From Phaffia rhodozyma (lineage: Eukaryota > Basidiomycota > Tremellomycetes > Cystofilobasidiales > Mrakiaceae), in the NCBI GenBank assembly GCA_014706385.1, contig JACGZH010000001.1, forward strand, positions 744,001-808,000: a stretch of 64,000 nt of DNA. The letters are read 5' to 3'. The notes under the pieces were generated by a model. It saw only the letters and a list, made by a program, of their open reading frames with translations. It had not been told where the DNA came from and did not search any database. The position numbers and the translations under genes are program-made. Of this stretch, positions 1-12,448 are shown one piece after another; position 1 is the stretch's first letter, and every line of letters starts with the position of its first letter.

Positions 1-45
1 CGATTTGCGCTAAATAATACCTCCTTTTGGTCGTTCTCTCTTTAG

Positions 46-1189
46 TGTTTTTGGGAGCCGGATCGGCAGCAGTTGGAGTTGCCAAACAGCTCGTCTCTTT
101 CTTCACCACCAAAGGGCTTTCTCCTGAGGAGGCCAGAAAGAGAATATATCTCGTTGATACTAAGGGTCTCATCACTGTGCGTCCTCTTCTCTTTCTCTCT
201 TGCTCCTAAAGACCTACACTTCTCAACATGTTCTGAATCTGACATCAATCGCATATAAAGAACGATCGAGGTGACAAACTGGCCGAGCACAAGAAATTCT
301 TTTCTAGGGACGACAACGAGGGAAAACAATACAAGTCTCTTGAGGATGTCGTCGATTCCGTACAACGTTAGTGGAGCTTCTTCTCTATTCCTCAAATCAA
401 ACCCCACACCTAACCTATCCTTCGATCGGTTTCAAAGCATCCGTGTTGATCGGATTGAGCACGACCCAGGGAGCATTCACCGAGGATATCGTCCGCAAGA
501 TGGCTCAGATCAACCCTCGACCGATTGTCTTCCCGTTAAGTAATCCGCTGACAAAGTGTGAGCTCACGTTCCAAGACGCTCTCGATTGGACGGAAGGCAG
601 AGTCATCTTTGCTTCTGGTTCGCCTTTCGATCCCATCGAATTCAACGGGGAGCACAGAGAAGCTGCCCAGGGAAACAGTACGTTCTCGTTCTCATGACCA
701 GTGGTTTGAATATATTTTTTCTTTTTGGCTCGCTCTGACTAACAAACGTGTATCATCTCTTTCTGGAATAGACTTTTATATCTTCCCGGCTTTGGGACAG
801 GCTGTGACGCTCTGCGGGGCCACCCGAGTGACTGAGAAGATGCTTGAAACTGTACGTCTCTTCCCCGTTTTTACCATACGATCTGTCTTGTTCTCTGACC
901 TTGTCTTGATGTAACACCTGCTCTCTTTGGTCTCTGTTAGACTTCTATCGCGCTCTCTGAAGCACTCACTCCTAGTGAGACTGCCGCAAACTTACTCTAC
1001 CCAAGAATAGATCGAATCCAGGAAATCTCCGCACAGGTCGCTGCCCGAGTGATCCAGGTGGCACAAAAACAGAAAGTTGATCGACGGGTCGATTTGAGGG
1101 GATTGTCTTTGCAAGAGTTGGTTGAGAAAGTGAAGGAGGTTCAGTATAAACCTGCGTATGAGTTTACCGGTGCCGATTCAAAGCTTTGA
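46..1189 (+). CDS. NAD(P)-dependent malic enzyme, C-terminal part (5' end outside window)
   Basis: Oxidative decarboxylation of malate to pyruvate, feeding NAD(P)H and pyruvate. The first visible exon begins after an acceptor at 44-45 and opens with the Rossmann motif VFLGAGSAAVG. Then follow the family blocks LVDTKGLIT, a segment ending SVLIGLSTTQGAF, the block RPIVFPLSNPLTKCE, then GRVIFASGSPF and FPALGQAV. These are hallmark regions of the NAD-binding domain of malic enzyme. Phased exons are 46-176, 261-366, 438-677, 772-851 and 941-1189, ending in DSKL-stop. The N-terminal malic domain with the catalytic Tyr lies upstream of the window. Whether it is mitochondrial or cytosolic, or uses NAD or NADP, cannot be told from this part. 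The gene converges on the PRXL2-like gene. Confidence 0.93.
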
Positions 1190-1445
1190 GTAGGATCATA
1201 GCAGAGGATTGGCCTTTCGGCGTTTTCCATGATTTTTCTTTAAACTTCACGTTCATAGAGTTATGTGCGCAAAAGCTATCTATATGCACCTTTTGACGAT
1301 CTTATGAGTTTTTACTTTATATTTGTTGTGTGGACTTGTTGATTGTGTATCAAGTACAAAAGCCCTCAGGCAGAGTCTCATGAATGTTACACCCTCACAG
1401 AAAAACTATGAATCATACATATTGCAATCTCTTTCCTTTTCGAAC

Positions 1446-2429
1446 CTATACGCTCAACATATCTATGATCTCTGCAATCTCTGTGTGGTCCTCCGTGTTT
1501 TGCATCCTATGCGCAAATATATTGATCGGTCCTGATTCGAAGATGAACTCTCCTCCATTTTGCCTATAACATGATCAAAAGAAGGATCAATGAAGGTCAG
1601 TTTATTGGTCGAGAGCCATATAGATGGTAAAAGTGCATATGAAGATTCGAGCGGCCCATACTTGAAGCTTCCAACTTTGTTGACCGATCCGACGTTCGTG
1701 AGCGCGACTTTCAAACTGCCCATTGCCTGCGTGAACATTGACTCCTTGAGGTAACTCTTTCTTGGTTGTCCACTTGTAAGAAACGAGTTGTCACAAAAGA
1801 GGACAGAAGATGAGTACAGTCTGACATATAGTTCTGATAGGAGATCAGTACGGACCTGGGTGTGTGCGCCATAGTGGATGTCGTCCCTAAGGTTTGATAG
1901 ACTTTCTTGGTGGGATCAGCATAGATTGGATACGGACAATTTGTAGTAGCTATTGCAAGATGAAAGCAACAGAAAGTCGTCATCAGATCAGGCTGACTCA
2001 ATTGCTAGGTATAAGAAGATTCGTGTTCCGACCTGCATAGTCTTTGATCGGTTCCTATCAATTTCAAGCGCAAATCTTCTCGATCTGATCAGCCAGTCGG
2101 TCCCTTGTTCCTTGAAAACCCAAATTAGACAGGATGGCAGGACGCACCCAGCTTCCACATCCAAGGACGACAATATTCATCCCGTGTTCTTTTGCGACGC
2201 TCTCTGGAATCTGCTCGCATAGCTGAGTGAGGTATGCCTTACACAGACCACACCAGAAATGACGTAGTGCCACAACAAGTGTTTTCGAATGATTACCCGT
2301 GGAAGGATTGATGAGCGATCCAAAGGCAACAGAAGAGCCACTCGAGGTTTGAACTTCCAGTGAAGAAAGTTGCGAGATTTGAGAACCAGTCAACAGAACG
2401 TTTGAGTTAGCGGACGTGTCGATCGGCAT
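1446..2429 (-). CDS. PRXL2/AhpC-TSA_2 family thioredoxin-fold protein
   Basis: A peroxiredoxin-like protein of the AhpC/TSA_2 (FAM213/PRXL2) type, common in fungi and probably a redox protein. The first coding exon carries the active-site segment ALRHFWCGLCKAYLTQL with a CxxC (CGLC), then the strand NIVVLGCGSW. A second exon carries the family block PYPIYADPTKKVYQTLG. The last exon ends QNGGEFIFESGP, then NIFAHRMQNTEDH, then EIAEIIDMLSV-stop, which matches the conserved GGEF...FAHRM ending of this family. The last exon reads in a different frame from the long open stretch over it. The start is the first ATG (MPIDTSANS) at 2429; the open frame extends two codons further to a TTG that is not a start. 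The substrate is not known. Confidence 0.85.
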
Positions 2430-2714
2430 CGTCAACAGAACGCTGTAGTATCTGAATGATTAGATAGACTGATAAATAGATGGTTAGATGGATGGATGTG
2501 GGTAATTGAGACTTGGCGTCGGCTTAAATCGTAGCCGAATGATCGACGGAGGTCAGTGGTCAAATATCACTTTACGTAATCATATCTGAATTTGACCAAC
2601 CAACCGAACTGGAAAGCAAACAGATCTCTTGACCACGAGCCATCCATCATCTCACAGAGAAATCAGTGACTTGCGTAAGAGGCCTGGAAGAAGCTTATCT
2701 ACGAACTTGGAGAG
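2430..2714. promoter_or_regulatory. Divergent promoter between the PRXL2-like gene and the ERT1-like regulator
   Basis: This 285-base gap holds both promoters. A short GATA/TAGATGG-rich stretch (about 2460-2500) and a TTACGTAA palindrome near 2573-2580 are visible. No reading frame in it looks real. Confidence 0.45.
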
Positions 2715-5700
2715 ATGTCATCTGCCAAGCGGAAAGCCATGCAGGCATTACCTTCATCACCACCACCATCGGCAGCAGCAGTAGCACAGACTCAGTCGTC
2801 TGCTTCAAAGGACAGAGAGAGGGAAAAGAAGAGGACAAAGGTCCAGATCGCATGCGTGTTTTGCAAGCGGTCTCATATGGTCTGTTCGAATGGTTGGTGT
2901 TTTTTTTTCTTCTTTTTCTTTGCAGCATATTGGACTATGTACGAACTGGAATCAACAACTAAGTCTCTCTGCTTGTCAATCAACAGAACGTCCTTGTGAG
3001 AGGTGTGTCCGTCGGGGAATTCAGCACCTCTGCACAGACCTGGATCCATCGACACTTACCACGACCAACGCGTCCGATGGGACAGTCGCTGCTGCTACCG
3101 CCACTACTGCTAATATCACCGCCGCATCTTCTTCATCTTCTTCTGGCGTTTCACTCAACGCTGGCAAGAAGTCGAGGTCGCAGCAGGTAACCAAACCCTC
3201 AACTTCATCCTCGTTGGGCTCAAGCTCCTCGGCATCATCCTCCTCGGCATCTCCACCGCCGAAGTCGAAATCATGCGTGTCTTCCTTCTCTCGAACGAAA
3301 CACTCTCTTAACAAACCGTCGAGCCAAGCTTTAGCTTCTAACCCACGGCGACCATCTCTTGCTGATCGCATCTCTAGCTCATCCTCTACCAATGAAATCT
3401 CTTCTGATAAGAGACGGCTTTTCAACCACCAAGCCTCGCTTGCTGGACCGCCTCCTTTCCTACCGCCCATCGTACCGAAAAGTATGGGGTCAGGGGATGA
3501 CCAAGTGCCTTCAATTCCACAAGAAGACCAGATCTCTAGCCTCCAACAGCAGCAGCAGCAGCAAGAAGAAGAATCGAACGCTGCAACTCTGCCGGAATTG
3601 CGTCAACATCAACAGCGCAATCCTTTGAACAAGGCCTTTCCTCCTCAAAGCATAGCCCATCAGTTACAATCAAAGCACAACCCCCTTTCTTCTCAGCTTC
3701 AACCTCAACATCCGCCTCTACCACAATCGTATCCGTCTGCTCAAAGACCATCAATATCTCCTCAAATATATCCTGAACACGCCTCCGGTGGTCCGAGGGT
3801 TGGTCAACCAGACAGTCAGCAGGCTTACTCTCTACTTTCCAAAGCGACCTCGATACCAAACCCAAAGCCGTTGCGACCACCATCTCCAAACTACTCCAAG
3901 CCTGTCATGAGGACAGAGGAGACAATGATTGATCCATCGTTGGCACCTTCGCCTATAGGCATGACGCCCATAGCCTCTCCCTGGAACGGAATAGGGACCT
4001 TGACTCCGAGGACATCTGAGGCTTTGGGTGTAAGCAGAGATAAAGGACTGGAAGAACCACCAGGAGACAATCTGGTTCCGACTTTGGCATCTAGCTCAGG
4101 TTACAAAGATGCTGAGTGGGGAAGTCTTAGGTGAGTCGTCTTGGCGTGTCATCACGTCTTTCTCAATGACTGTCTGTGTTATATGTCTGACGAAAGCATG
4201 AAATTGCTTGTTTTTACGATAGTGAGTTCCTAAACACCCTGGAATTCCCTTCTTCTCTCCTTCCCCTATCGTCGAACAACTCGACTTCGTTCCCTTCCCC
4301 ATCACAATCGGCCGGTCAATCTTTCATACCAAATTCACTCAATGCGAGCGCCGCGTCTCCCTCCCTCTTTGCCAACGCTCAACAGAACGGGTCTTTCAAC
4401 GACCTTTTAAATCAGCTTTATAAATCGTATCAAGATCAGCACAAGATCAATCTTGGAGCTCTTCAAGCAAGGGTGTCTCGACCTGCAAGCCCTACACATT
4501 TCCCTCATCATTTCCATCCTTATCCTCCACCTTTACCTAATCAGCCTGCAGCACAATCTTCGACTCAGCATCCGTTGTCACATCCGGTCCCATTTTCTTC
4601 AGACGAAGTCCAGCATACGTTTCACCACCAGCCACAGCAGCAACAACATCAGCAATATGTCAATCCAGGGCATCAAAAAGATGAAGACCATCAGCCTATG
4701 TTGTCAGGAGCGCACAGTCAGTTGCAGCCAGTTCCGAGTTTGGCGGTGGGAGATCATCTACACGCGATCTTGAGAGCCAAGTTTGAAAGTTCGCAGTTGG
4801 TCAGCGCTTCAGAAGGTTGGGATTGGGAGTTGGGTTGGGCAAAATTGGAAAGCTGGATGGATGCCACGTTAGTAATAGTATCATATCTAGATGCATCGTT
4901 GTTTCAAACTGAATACTCCTGCCTTCCGTCTATCTTTCCCTCTGCTTAGCGTTAGTGAGGCGTCGAAAGAGCGAATCTCGGCCCCACTACGAATTTTTCG
5001 ACCCACTGTCCGAGAAATTCTTGCCAGTCTATCAAAAGAGGAAAAGATCTTGATCGAAGAAGGGTTTCAACGGCTGGTTTTACAGATGGATCGGTGCTTT
5101 ACGGGTGCGTCCGATTTGCTCATCCATCAGTCCAATTGGTTGTCCTTACCTCAATAGGTCAAAGACAAAAATGAGATATTTATCGGCCAATTCATATATT
5201 CATCTGGCGAATTTGATATGAAAAGTTGTTCGAACGCCTAGTTTGTTTTGGAGGCGAACAGGACAGATATTCAAGGCCAACAATGAGTGAATATACTTCT
5301 GTTCTCTTTTGCTTTACTATCAAGATCGATTCCCGATAAGTTACTTATGAAAATTTCACGCAACTTTCCATACAGGTTTGCCAATCTGTTGGGAATAGAC
5401 ATTAATTGGTTCAAAGACGTTTGTGTTCCTTTTTGACTTCTCTACTCACCAGAGCTTGAGGTTGACTTTTTCTTCTACTTGGGCTTTGAATGGATGTCAT
5501 TCTTTAGGGAAAGCTGGGTATTTATGAGCTGATGACTGAAGACTCAGCGGTAAACTTTTGGGAGGTAAGAACTCTGGTATCTGTGGTTTGTAATTTTTGA
5601 TTATATACTGACTGAAGTATGTTTTGCACATGATCTAGCAATATTGTGCTAGTACGTTTTCTTGTCTGCTTTACGCTCGAAGAAGGTCTGACCAGTATCT

Positions 5701-6115
5701 AATACAATTCTGTTCCATTTTCTCAATCAGTTGGCTTCGAGTATGTTCCTTGTCTGCAAACTATTTTGATAGATCTTGACCAGTCGTTCATTGACTTACC
5801 ATTTTGTTCTTTCTCTATCTCTTTTGCAGTACATCTCGTAAGGCCGTTTTGACCACCTGTACGCTTTGTCCTCCGGCGCGTCTTCTGAAAAGGAATGCCG
5901 CCGCGCTAGCTGCTGCGAATGCTATGAACTCCATGTCTGGGTCGAGCTCAAATACTACAAACACTGCAGGAAATATTTTAGGGCCTGGTGGTTCGAGCTC
6001 GACCCCGGTGTTGAGGAGAACAGGAAAGGAGATCAGCTGTTGTTTCAGTTTCACAGTAATCAGAGATCAGTGGGGAATCCCTCTAGGGGTCAGCGGTCAG
6101 GTGATGAGAATCTGA
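2715..6115 (+). CDS. ERT1: Zn2Cys6 transcription factor with PAS domain, ERT1/RDS2/AcuK-like
   Basis: Likely a nuclear regulator of gluconeogenesis and non-fermentable carbon use, the known role of Ert1/Rds2/AcuK proteins. An N-terminal basic stretch runs into a binuclear zinc cluster (ACVFCKRSHMVC, intron, RPCERCVRRGIQHLC). A long Ser/Gln/Pro-rich linker (roughly residues 90-700) follows. A C-terminal PAS domain contains RTGQIFKANNEFANLLGID, then KLGIYELMTEDSAVNFWE, QYCAIGFD, KAVLTTCTL and CCFSFTVIRDQWGIPLGV. Exons phased by eye are 2715-2892, 2987-4130, 4223-4867, 4950-5104, 5226-5286, 5376-5418, 5508-5564, 5639-5651, 5731-5740 and 5830-6115. They sum to 2592 nt, an exact multiple of three, giving 863 residues. 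The first intron lies inside the zinc cluster. The 13-nt and 10-nt exons are notable. The exact target genes are inference. Confidence 0.88.
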
Positions 6116-6251
6116 TTCGTTTCGTTGTAATATCATATTCCTACTTCTGAGTTTGTTGTATCATCATTTTGTGTATGGAAGAGAGATTTGTCTGGAAACC
6201 GGGGAGGGGAAACGTAAACGTTATGAAACTATCAGGCTCAATCTTATCAGT

Positions 6252-6257
6252 CACGTG
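6252..6257. promoter_or_regulatory. CACGTG E-box in the promoter of the FIST-like gene
   Basis: The sequence is TCACGTGACA, about 90 bases before the ATG at 6345. The CACGTGA core is a known site for bHLH factors such as Cbf1. Binding here is inferred. Confidence 0.4.
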
Positions 6258-6344
6258 ACATCATCGAGATATCTCTCACACGATCTCTTTCGAATCTCCC
6301 ATCCTGCCAGCTCTGTTCTTCATCAACCGACTAAATTTGAAGAG

Positions 6345-8237
6345 ATGAGCATTCGACAGAGGATTCATTCACCTACAACGGCTGGCCTGTCCAGACGAAA
6401 GTACTCGTTTGCCCACACCGTCATCTCATCAGATCTTTCTGCGTTCTTGAGGACGTACACGCCTCCAACCCCTCCTCGGTCCATCATCAGCCCATCGGCC
6501 GCTCCGTCGGCCACGATCTACACGTTACCCCAAGAGTCAACATCCTTACATACTCTGATTCCTTTGATTCATGAAAAGTTTCCGAACTCGATTGGCTGTC
6601 TGGCTTCATCCTTTGAGGATCGGCCGAGGAGGACAGATACGATCTCGATCGCTCATTTTTGGGACACGGACCGGACGACGTACCGGCTCTTTCGATCGGC
6701 TGAGAAAGGGAAGGATCCAGCGTCTGTAGGGAGATGGAGACCCATAGGAGAAACATCGAGCAACATACAAGAAGGCGGAGATAAGGGAGAGGGGAACGTG
6801 TTGGAGAGAGCGGTCAAAGGAGGGGACTGGTCTGATGTTTGGGAAGAATGGAAAAAGAGTAATGTCGGGGGACAAGTCGACGGACAGGTCGTTGATTTAG
6901 AAGGCTTGGAATCGGTCGAGTTGAGTCCTTTCCTTTGCTTTTCGATCGAGATGACTTGCTGTGTTTCGGTTCTGAACTAGGTTTTGCTGATGGATTTGTA
7001 TCAACTCTCAAGCCCAGCCCAGATCGGGATGACATTTTTGTTTTCCACACCGACATCATTGAGCCCGACGTTCGATCTCCTTCCCTCAATATCTTGCAAA
7101 GCAGGGCTAGTTCTGCCCCAAACGCCATTCACGACCGGCCGTCCGTACACACTCTATTTCATGAACCAGACGTACGACCAAGGCGCAGTTGGCCTGGCGA
7201 TCATCTCGGAAGGAGACATTAAGGAAAAGCAGGGGGAGGGAGTGAGGATGGATATCGGATGGGAGGGCATGGAACCGGTCGAGGCGCAGGTATACGAAGT
7301 CGTTTCGTTCGTACCCAATTTCTCTTCGTATCTTAACTTTTCCTGTGTTTCCTCCGGGACTCATGTCTCACTCGCTGTGCTAACAAGTTTGAACATTTCT
7401 CTTGAATAGTTCTCAAGGCAACCTTCTATTGTCCATCAGCCGATGCGCATCGGACCCTGAGGACACCATCGCCAACCCGACGAAACATTTGATCATGCTT
7501 CTTCAAGAGTCGTCCTCCGCAGGGTTCGACCACAAGTCGTATCTGGGTAGCAAAGAAAAAGAATTCTTTCTCGGTCTCATCCGTCCCCGGGGGCGCGAGG
7601 GCGTATCTACGACCGAAGATCAGGGTTCCATGGGGCACGTCAACAGGGTCGTCAGGATACTCAGTGGGGATCCGGCCCGAGGCGGGATGGCGATTGAACG
7701 AGAGGATAGCCTTCAAATCGGAGAACGGTTCATGGTGAGCTTTCAATTTGTTTGCGTTCCGTATGGATTTCACTTCTTCTTCTCTGTGTAGATCTCCCTT
7801 TTCCCTTGCTTCCGTTCTACACGAGTGTACTGTTCATAAGGTTCGAAGCCTGAAGTACTGATTTGTCAAACGGTAAACCCCCTTCATTCATGTGTTGATA
7901 ACATGTCCAGTTCGTGCATCGACCGAATCTGAACGATCAGATCAAATACCAGAACCAAGATCCAAATCAAAACATGGAAGGAAGCCCTCTGACGAGTCAT
8001 ACGTTTGCTTTCCGGACCTCCTCCTCTTCTACTACTCCTCCGACGGGTACAGCCGACTCGTCAAACTCGGAATTGGAACAATTGAGTATAGAAGGATTCG
8101 ACTGTTCGAGCGAAGCAGGTTTCATCGTCTGTCTTGCTCCAGGGGAGGACGAAGATAAAGGCAACAGACCAGCTGGCAGAGGTTTTGCGGACAAAGGGAT
8201 CGAAGGCGGTCGGCTTATCGTCAAGCTTGGCGAGTAA
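6345..8237 (+). CDS. FIST-domain-like protein, uncharacterised
   Basis: Four or more exons. The N-terminal 25 residues are basic and Ser/Thr-rich (MSIRQRIHSPTTAGLSRRKY), compatible with a mitochondrial presequence. Following segments include IHEKFPNSIGCLASSFED, a later exon with GLVLPQTPFTTGRPYTLYFM and then YDQGAVGLAIISEG. Further exons begin SQGNLLLSISRCASDP, and the last ends GRGFADKGIEGGRLIVKLGE-stop. The NSIGCLASS and TPFTTGRPYTL...GAVGLAI blocks resemble FIST N-domain sensor proteins (the GC-small and TPF-G-GAVG patterns). That family link is my recollection and needs a profile search. The first intron donor near 6917 is not clear (GTCGAG or a later GT). The function is unknown. Confidence 0.55.
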
Positions 8238-8360
8238 TCAAACGAAGAGTGGGGACCAGGACGATGAACAGAAGAGATGGTAGAAGACGAGTCGGAAAGA
8301 CAAGAAATACAACGTTTCATTCATCTCTTGCTAACAATGCTCTTCTACACGCCTCACTCC

Positions 8361-8408
8361 CATACACATACACACGCACGCACACAGACACACACAGAGA
8401 GACATACA
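8361..8408. repeat. AC-rich dinucleotide microsatellite
   Basis: An interrupted run of CA/AC units with CGCACG and CAGACA interruptions. Confidence 0.7.
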
Positions 8409-8704
8409 CCCTAATAGAGTAGCAACAGGCAGGCGAACACGACAGGAAGGAGAGATGAGGAAGGGGAAGAGGAAAAGGAAGACAGAAAAAAAGACGAGAA
8501 AGAAAGATGGCTGGATAAACCAGATTGACAGAAAGAGAAAAGAGGTTCAATTAGGTTTTGAGAAAGGAGAAAAAGAAAAAGAAAAAAAGTAATCAAGAAT
8601 ACCAGAATGATGTCAACACAGGTGATCGCGTCTGACAGTCTAAAAAGTTCTAGGAGTTCTAGGAATTCTAAGGATCCATGTAGTGAGAGATCTACGATGA
8701 AACC

Positions 8705-8736
8705 AGAACCGACCTGAAGATGGATGGTCCGGTTCT
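8705..8736. repeat. Imperfect inverted repeat (hairpin)
   Basis: AGAACCGACC and GGTCCGGTTCT face each other across an 11-nt loop, with one bulged base. It lies downstream of two convergent genes and may be an RNA 3'-end structure. Its function is unproven. Confidence 0.4.
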
Positions 8737-8998
8737 ACATTTGAGGAGGCCGTCTAGTTCTGGTGCAAGTGCAGATCTGAAGGCAAAATGCCATTCAGAC
8801 TTCTAGGTTTTTGAGAAAAGAAAGATTAGGCTCGGATGAACGAGAGGTTCAACTAGGTGTGGTAACTAATTCTCTGATAGCGAGCGAGACGAAGAAGCAA
8901 CCAAAAGATAACAAGAGATGACAAGTGGGGGAAAAGGGAGAGGGATAAATAGAACAGGAGGAAAGGGAGAGAAGAGAAGGAGAGAAAGGTATGTGCAA

Positions 8999-11564
8999 CT
9001 AAACATGGGTCTTCTCCTGGGTGACAGAGATCGCAGACGGTTCGTCAGGGATGATTGTTCCCTCCAAGTTGGCTAGATCGACGGCAATCTTTGACCTGGC
9101 TCTGAGTCGAGCGCCGAAGAAGATCAGGATCCAGGGAACGACAGAAAAGGAAAGAGCGATAAAGCCGACGACGGTGGAGGCCCAAGGGAAGGTCAACTTG
9201 TTATACATGGGCAAGGCAAAGAAGGGAAAGACGGCGCCGAGGATATTTCTTAAGAGCGACTGGGAAGCCTGTGCTGAGGAGGAGTACCGATTGTAGACGT
9301 CTCCGAGATAGTTGTACGTAGCGAGATAGATAGTGTAGATCCCGGCGTTGAGGATGACGATAAAGATGCAGGGCACAATCCAGTGAATCCACGGTCTCGC
9401 CGTCCAGCCACTGTAAGTGTTTGTGCGTGCGAGCGAGCGCGCCGAGAGATCAATCAGTCTTGGTCGATGAGAAGAATGAACCAAGGTGAAAGATCAAGGA
9501 CTCACAAGCAGAAACAGCCGACAGCGAATAGAATCCCTCCGACGGCGCTAGAGTAAAGTCTGACCTCCGGAGCAGCCAGACCGTTGCCTTTCTTGATTGC
9601 GTTTCGATCTGGGATTAAAAAAGGATAAAAGTATTTGTGTTCGGTGTGAGAAGAGCATGAAGAAAAAGGCAAGAAAGAGAAGGAAAGACAGAAGAATGTA
9701 AAGCGAAGCAAGAGAAAGAGAACGTACAGAATCGCTCCTGGATGTAATAGTTTTCAAACCAGCCGATGGAAGCACCAATAAAGCCGCAGATCAAGACTGT
9801 GCCTGCCTGACCTTGGGAGAAGCCGTAGGTGACCTGGAAGACGTTGGAGATTGTACCGACCAGGAGGAAGACTGCTCCCCAGCTAGAGGGAAAAGGAAAG
9901 GAGAGGAGAGAACGGTGAGCGCTGGGAAAAGAGTAGAAAAGAGAGAAAGCAAGTTGAGAAAACCTACGCAAAACCGACCCAGAGGGAGAGTGCGGTGACG
10001 ATGGGCTCGGTAAACAAGTATAGCAGCGGTCTAGAAAGGGAAATTTTGATAGCATGGGCGAAGCTGTCGTGTACGTCCAGTCCAAAGACAAAGTGTTCTT
10101 TCCCGGTCTGCTTGCTTATGGCTTTTGCCCGTTTGGTCAGGATGACATCTCCACGGGTTTCTGGAAGGAAAAACAGGCAGAGAGCCCAGCAGAGGCCACC
10201 GGACATCATTTGAATCCAATACACCCAGTGCCAGCCCAGCTTTTGCGCGATCCAAGCCGCGCACAACGGGCCGGTAGAGTTAGCTGGAAGGCAAAGAGGG
10301 ACAAGAAAATATCAGCTTGGAAAGTTGAAGCAAAATCAAATGACTTTTTGGAAACTCACCAGTGAAAACGGTGAGGACGAATGTCCCCATGGCTGGTCCT
10401 CGGATGTTTTTAGGGAAAAGATCGGCGACGACACCGGCTGCGACGGGCCCTTCGATACAGGCTGCGAGACCCTGGAAGAACCTGGTGGCGATGATGGAGG
10501 CGACGTTGGGGGCAAGTGCCTGGGGTAAGAAGAGGATGCAAATGACGCCGGTGAGGATGACGAGCATGGGTCGTCGGCCGAACGTCTCAGAAATTGGAGC
10601 TAGGGCACTATAGGGGAAGAGGCGAGCGGGAGGATAGAAAGCCGGCGGGAGGAAGAGGAGGAAAAAAAGAAGGATAGAGAACCTCGAGTCGGTCAGGAGA
10701 TGGACGGCTTGAAGGATCTCGACGACCGAACGAGTGCAAGAACATACAGAGGACCGATACCAAGCATGACAAGATAGGTGAAACTGGACGAGGTGAACAC
10801 GGCCTTCGTGACACCGGGGTGCTCTTTCCTAAAGCCGGCGCTGGCGGCTCCGTTGGCCTGAAATGAGGGAAAGAGGAAAGAATGTCAGCATGGTGGGTCA
10901 TGAGTGCATTGTATGGCAGTGAATATATTGTAGTGGAGTGTATGTATTGTAGTGGAGTAAATGTACTGCAGTGCGTTGGAAGGAAACGAAAAGACTTTGA
11001 GATAGCAAAGAAAAAAACTGACCGTTGCATTGACTGTGAGGACGCGGTCACGACGGAAAAGACCATGACAATGAATAGGTTGCTCTAGGACAATTCTTGG
11101 GAGATTGACAGAGTCATTGATGATACTAACAGGCAGAGGTGTAACTGTGAACAGGATATATGAATGGTTTAAAACGGTGAGCCTTTGGCTGAGGGAGAAA
11201 ATGTGGGGCCTAGATGGATGAAGGAAATGAAGGGAAAGGATCGAATGAGCGTACGTACGTTACAAACAGAGCGACGCAAAGGACTGTTGATCAATTAGAA
11301 CCCAATGAATAAAACCGAACTGTCAGCGAATGTGCGTGCGTGTGTAGAAGAACCGTAAACGATGTGCTAGGCAACAACAAGGCAAAGGAAGCAAAGAAAC
11401 CCAGACCGACCTCTCCATCTTTTGAGCTTTGGCCAGTCCTGCGGGTTCTCTGGGTCTGGGTTAGAAAATCCTACGGCGTAGGACTCTAGCGCGGACTCGA
11501 ACTGTTGCGTTTCTTGCTTCTGGGTGATGGGCGGGAAGATCTGATCTCCGTTGAGGTCTAACAT
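8999..11564 (-). CDS. MFS transporter, DHA1 (drug:H+ antiporter / polyamine-type) family
   Basis: A plasma-membrane multipass carrier. The N terminus starts MLDLNGDQIFPPITQ and contains SNPDPENPQDWPKLKRW, the typical pre-TM1 signature of fungal DHA1 proteins. Later exons give HPGVTKAVFTSSSFTYLV, then APISETFGRRPMLVILTGV (MFS motif A), RFFQGLAACIEGPVAAGVVADL (antiporter-type TM5 region), GWHWVYWIQMMSGGLCWAL, FLPETRGDVIL, and five or six more helices up to VTQEKTHV-stop. At least eight exons; the small ones between 11040 and 11370 are only roughly placed. One intron (around 10916-10970) holds a short imperfect tandem repeat (GTAGTGGAGT...). The substrate is not predictable; relatives move polyamines or drugs. 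Confidence 0.88.
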
Positions 11565-12443
11565 GGTGTGGATGTGTTGGTCAGTGGTGGTATAGGTCAG
11601 TGAGTTGTCTAGAAGAGGAGACGGAGAGAAAAGAAGAGGAAAGCAAAAAATAGAGAATAAAAATGAATTTTCTAAAGTAAAAGAGTCAAGCGGGAAATAA
11701 ACAGCTAGCGCAAGAAAAAGTCGGAGCGAGCGTAGCGGCCACAGACCAAGAGCCAGAGCGGAGGCCGGGGCTAGAGAATACAAGTCAGGGCAGTGAGGAC
11801 CAAAAGGGGACGAAAGGCACGACAGCGGCCAACGCCGGTCATCTCGGTCTCAGTGCCGGCCTCAGCGCTGTCGCTGTCGTGGTCGCGCTGACCTGCCGGC
11901 GGGAGGAAAGGCCAATAGTCATTTTGGACGTCTCAGTCAGTCCAGTTAGCTCCGTCGGCTCGGTCGGCTCAACCAGCTCAGCAGGTTTACCGTATGGCGC
12001 CCACAGTCAAGACAGCGACAAGACCAAAGAAAACCGAAGAGACGAGTCATGTCGGAATGGAAGGTGCAGAAAAATCGAGCAGAATTTCTCGCGCGCTTTC
12101 GGTCCGGTCGGCTTTATTTTGGTTGTACCCCTGAAAAACAGGTTGCTGGTCAGACAGCTGCCTGTTCCTCACCGGCAACGTCACGGCCGTGGTCTGTTGC
12201 GTTTGTTTTTGTTTGTTTTGTCTATTTTGTTTGGACCGTGTCTTGTTTGTGTCCCCCAATAGTTTGCTTCCTATCCCCATCTGTTCGTCCCTCCGACAGA
12301 CTGTCAGATCGGCAGATAACACCAACGCGTACCCAGACGCAGTCATACGCAGTATCTATTTATAGAACTTTATCCTCAGTGCTTATCTACACCTGGCTAT
12401 GACATCATGCCGAAAGCGCGGTCTACAAGTCTATACGAACCGA
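11565..12443. promoter_or_regulatory. Upstream region of the MFS gene, no gene seen
   Basis: About 880 bases between the transporter start and the first LTR. It has a short CTCGGTCGGCTC-type direct repeat near 11950-11975 and a TTTGTTTGTTTTG-rich stretch near 12200-12240. No credible coding region was found. It presumably contains the transporter promoter. Confidence 0.5.
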
Positions 12444-12448
12444 GTATT

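Larger units (their letters stand above)
8238..8998. other. Convergent intergenic region, no gene seen
   Basis: This is the 3' region between the FIST-like gene and the MFS transporter. It contains an AC-rich microsatellite (8361-8408), a purine-rich stretch (about 8440-8600, GAAAAGGAAG-type), a GTTCTAGGA doublet (about 8646-8664) and an imperfect hairpin (8705-8736). Reading frames here are low complexity and look spurious. Confidence 0.6.

Noticed and set aside
6000..6020. GGTTCGAGCTC-like box, and similar GTTCGA strings elsewhere, as possible tRNA T-arms
   Set aside because: No acceptor or anticodon stems around them and they lie in coding exons.
8317..8596. Leu/Ser/Phe-rich minus strand frames
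   Set aside because: Complement of a purine tract and an AC microsatellite; no protein signature.
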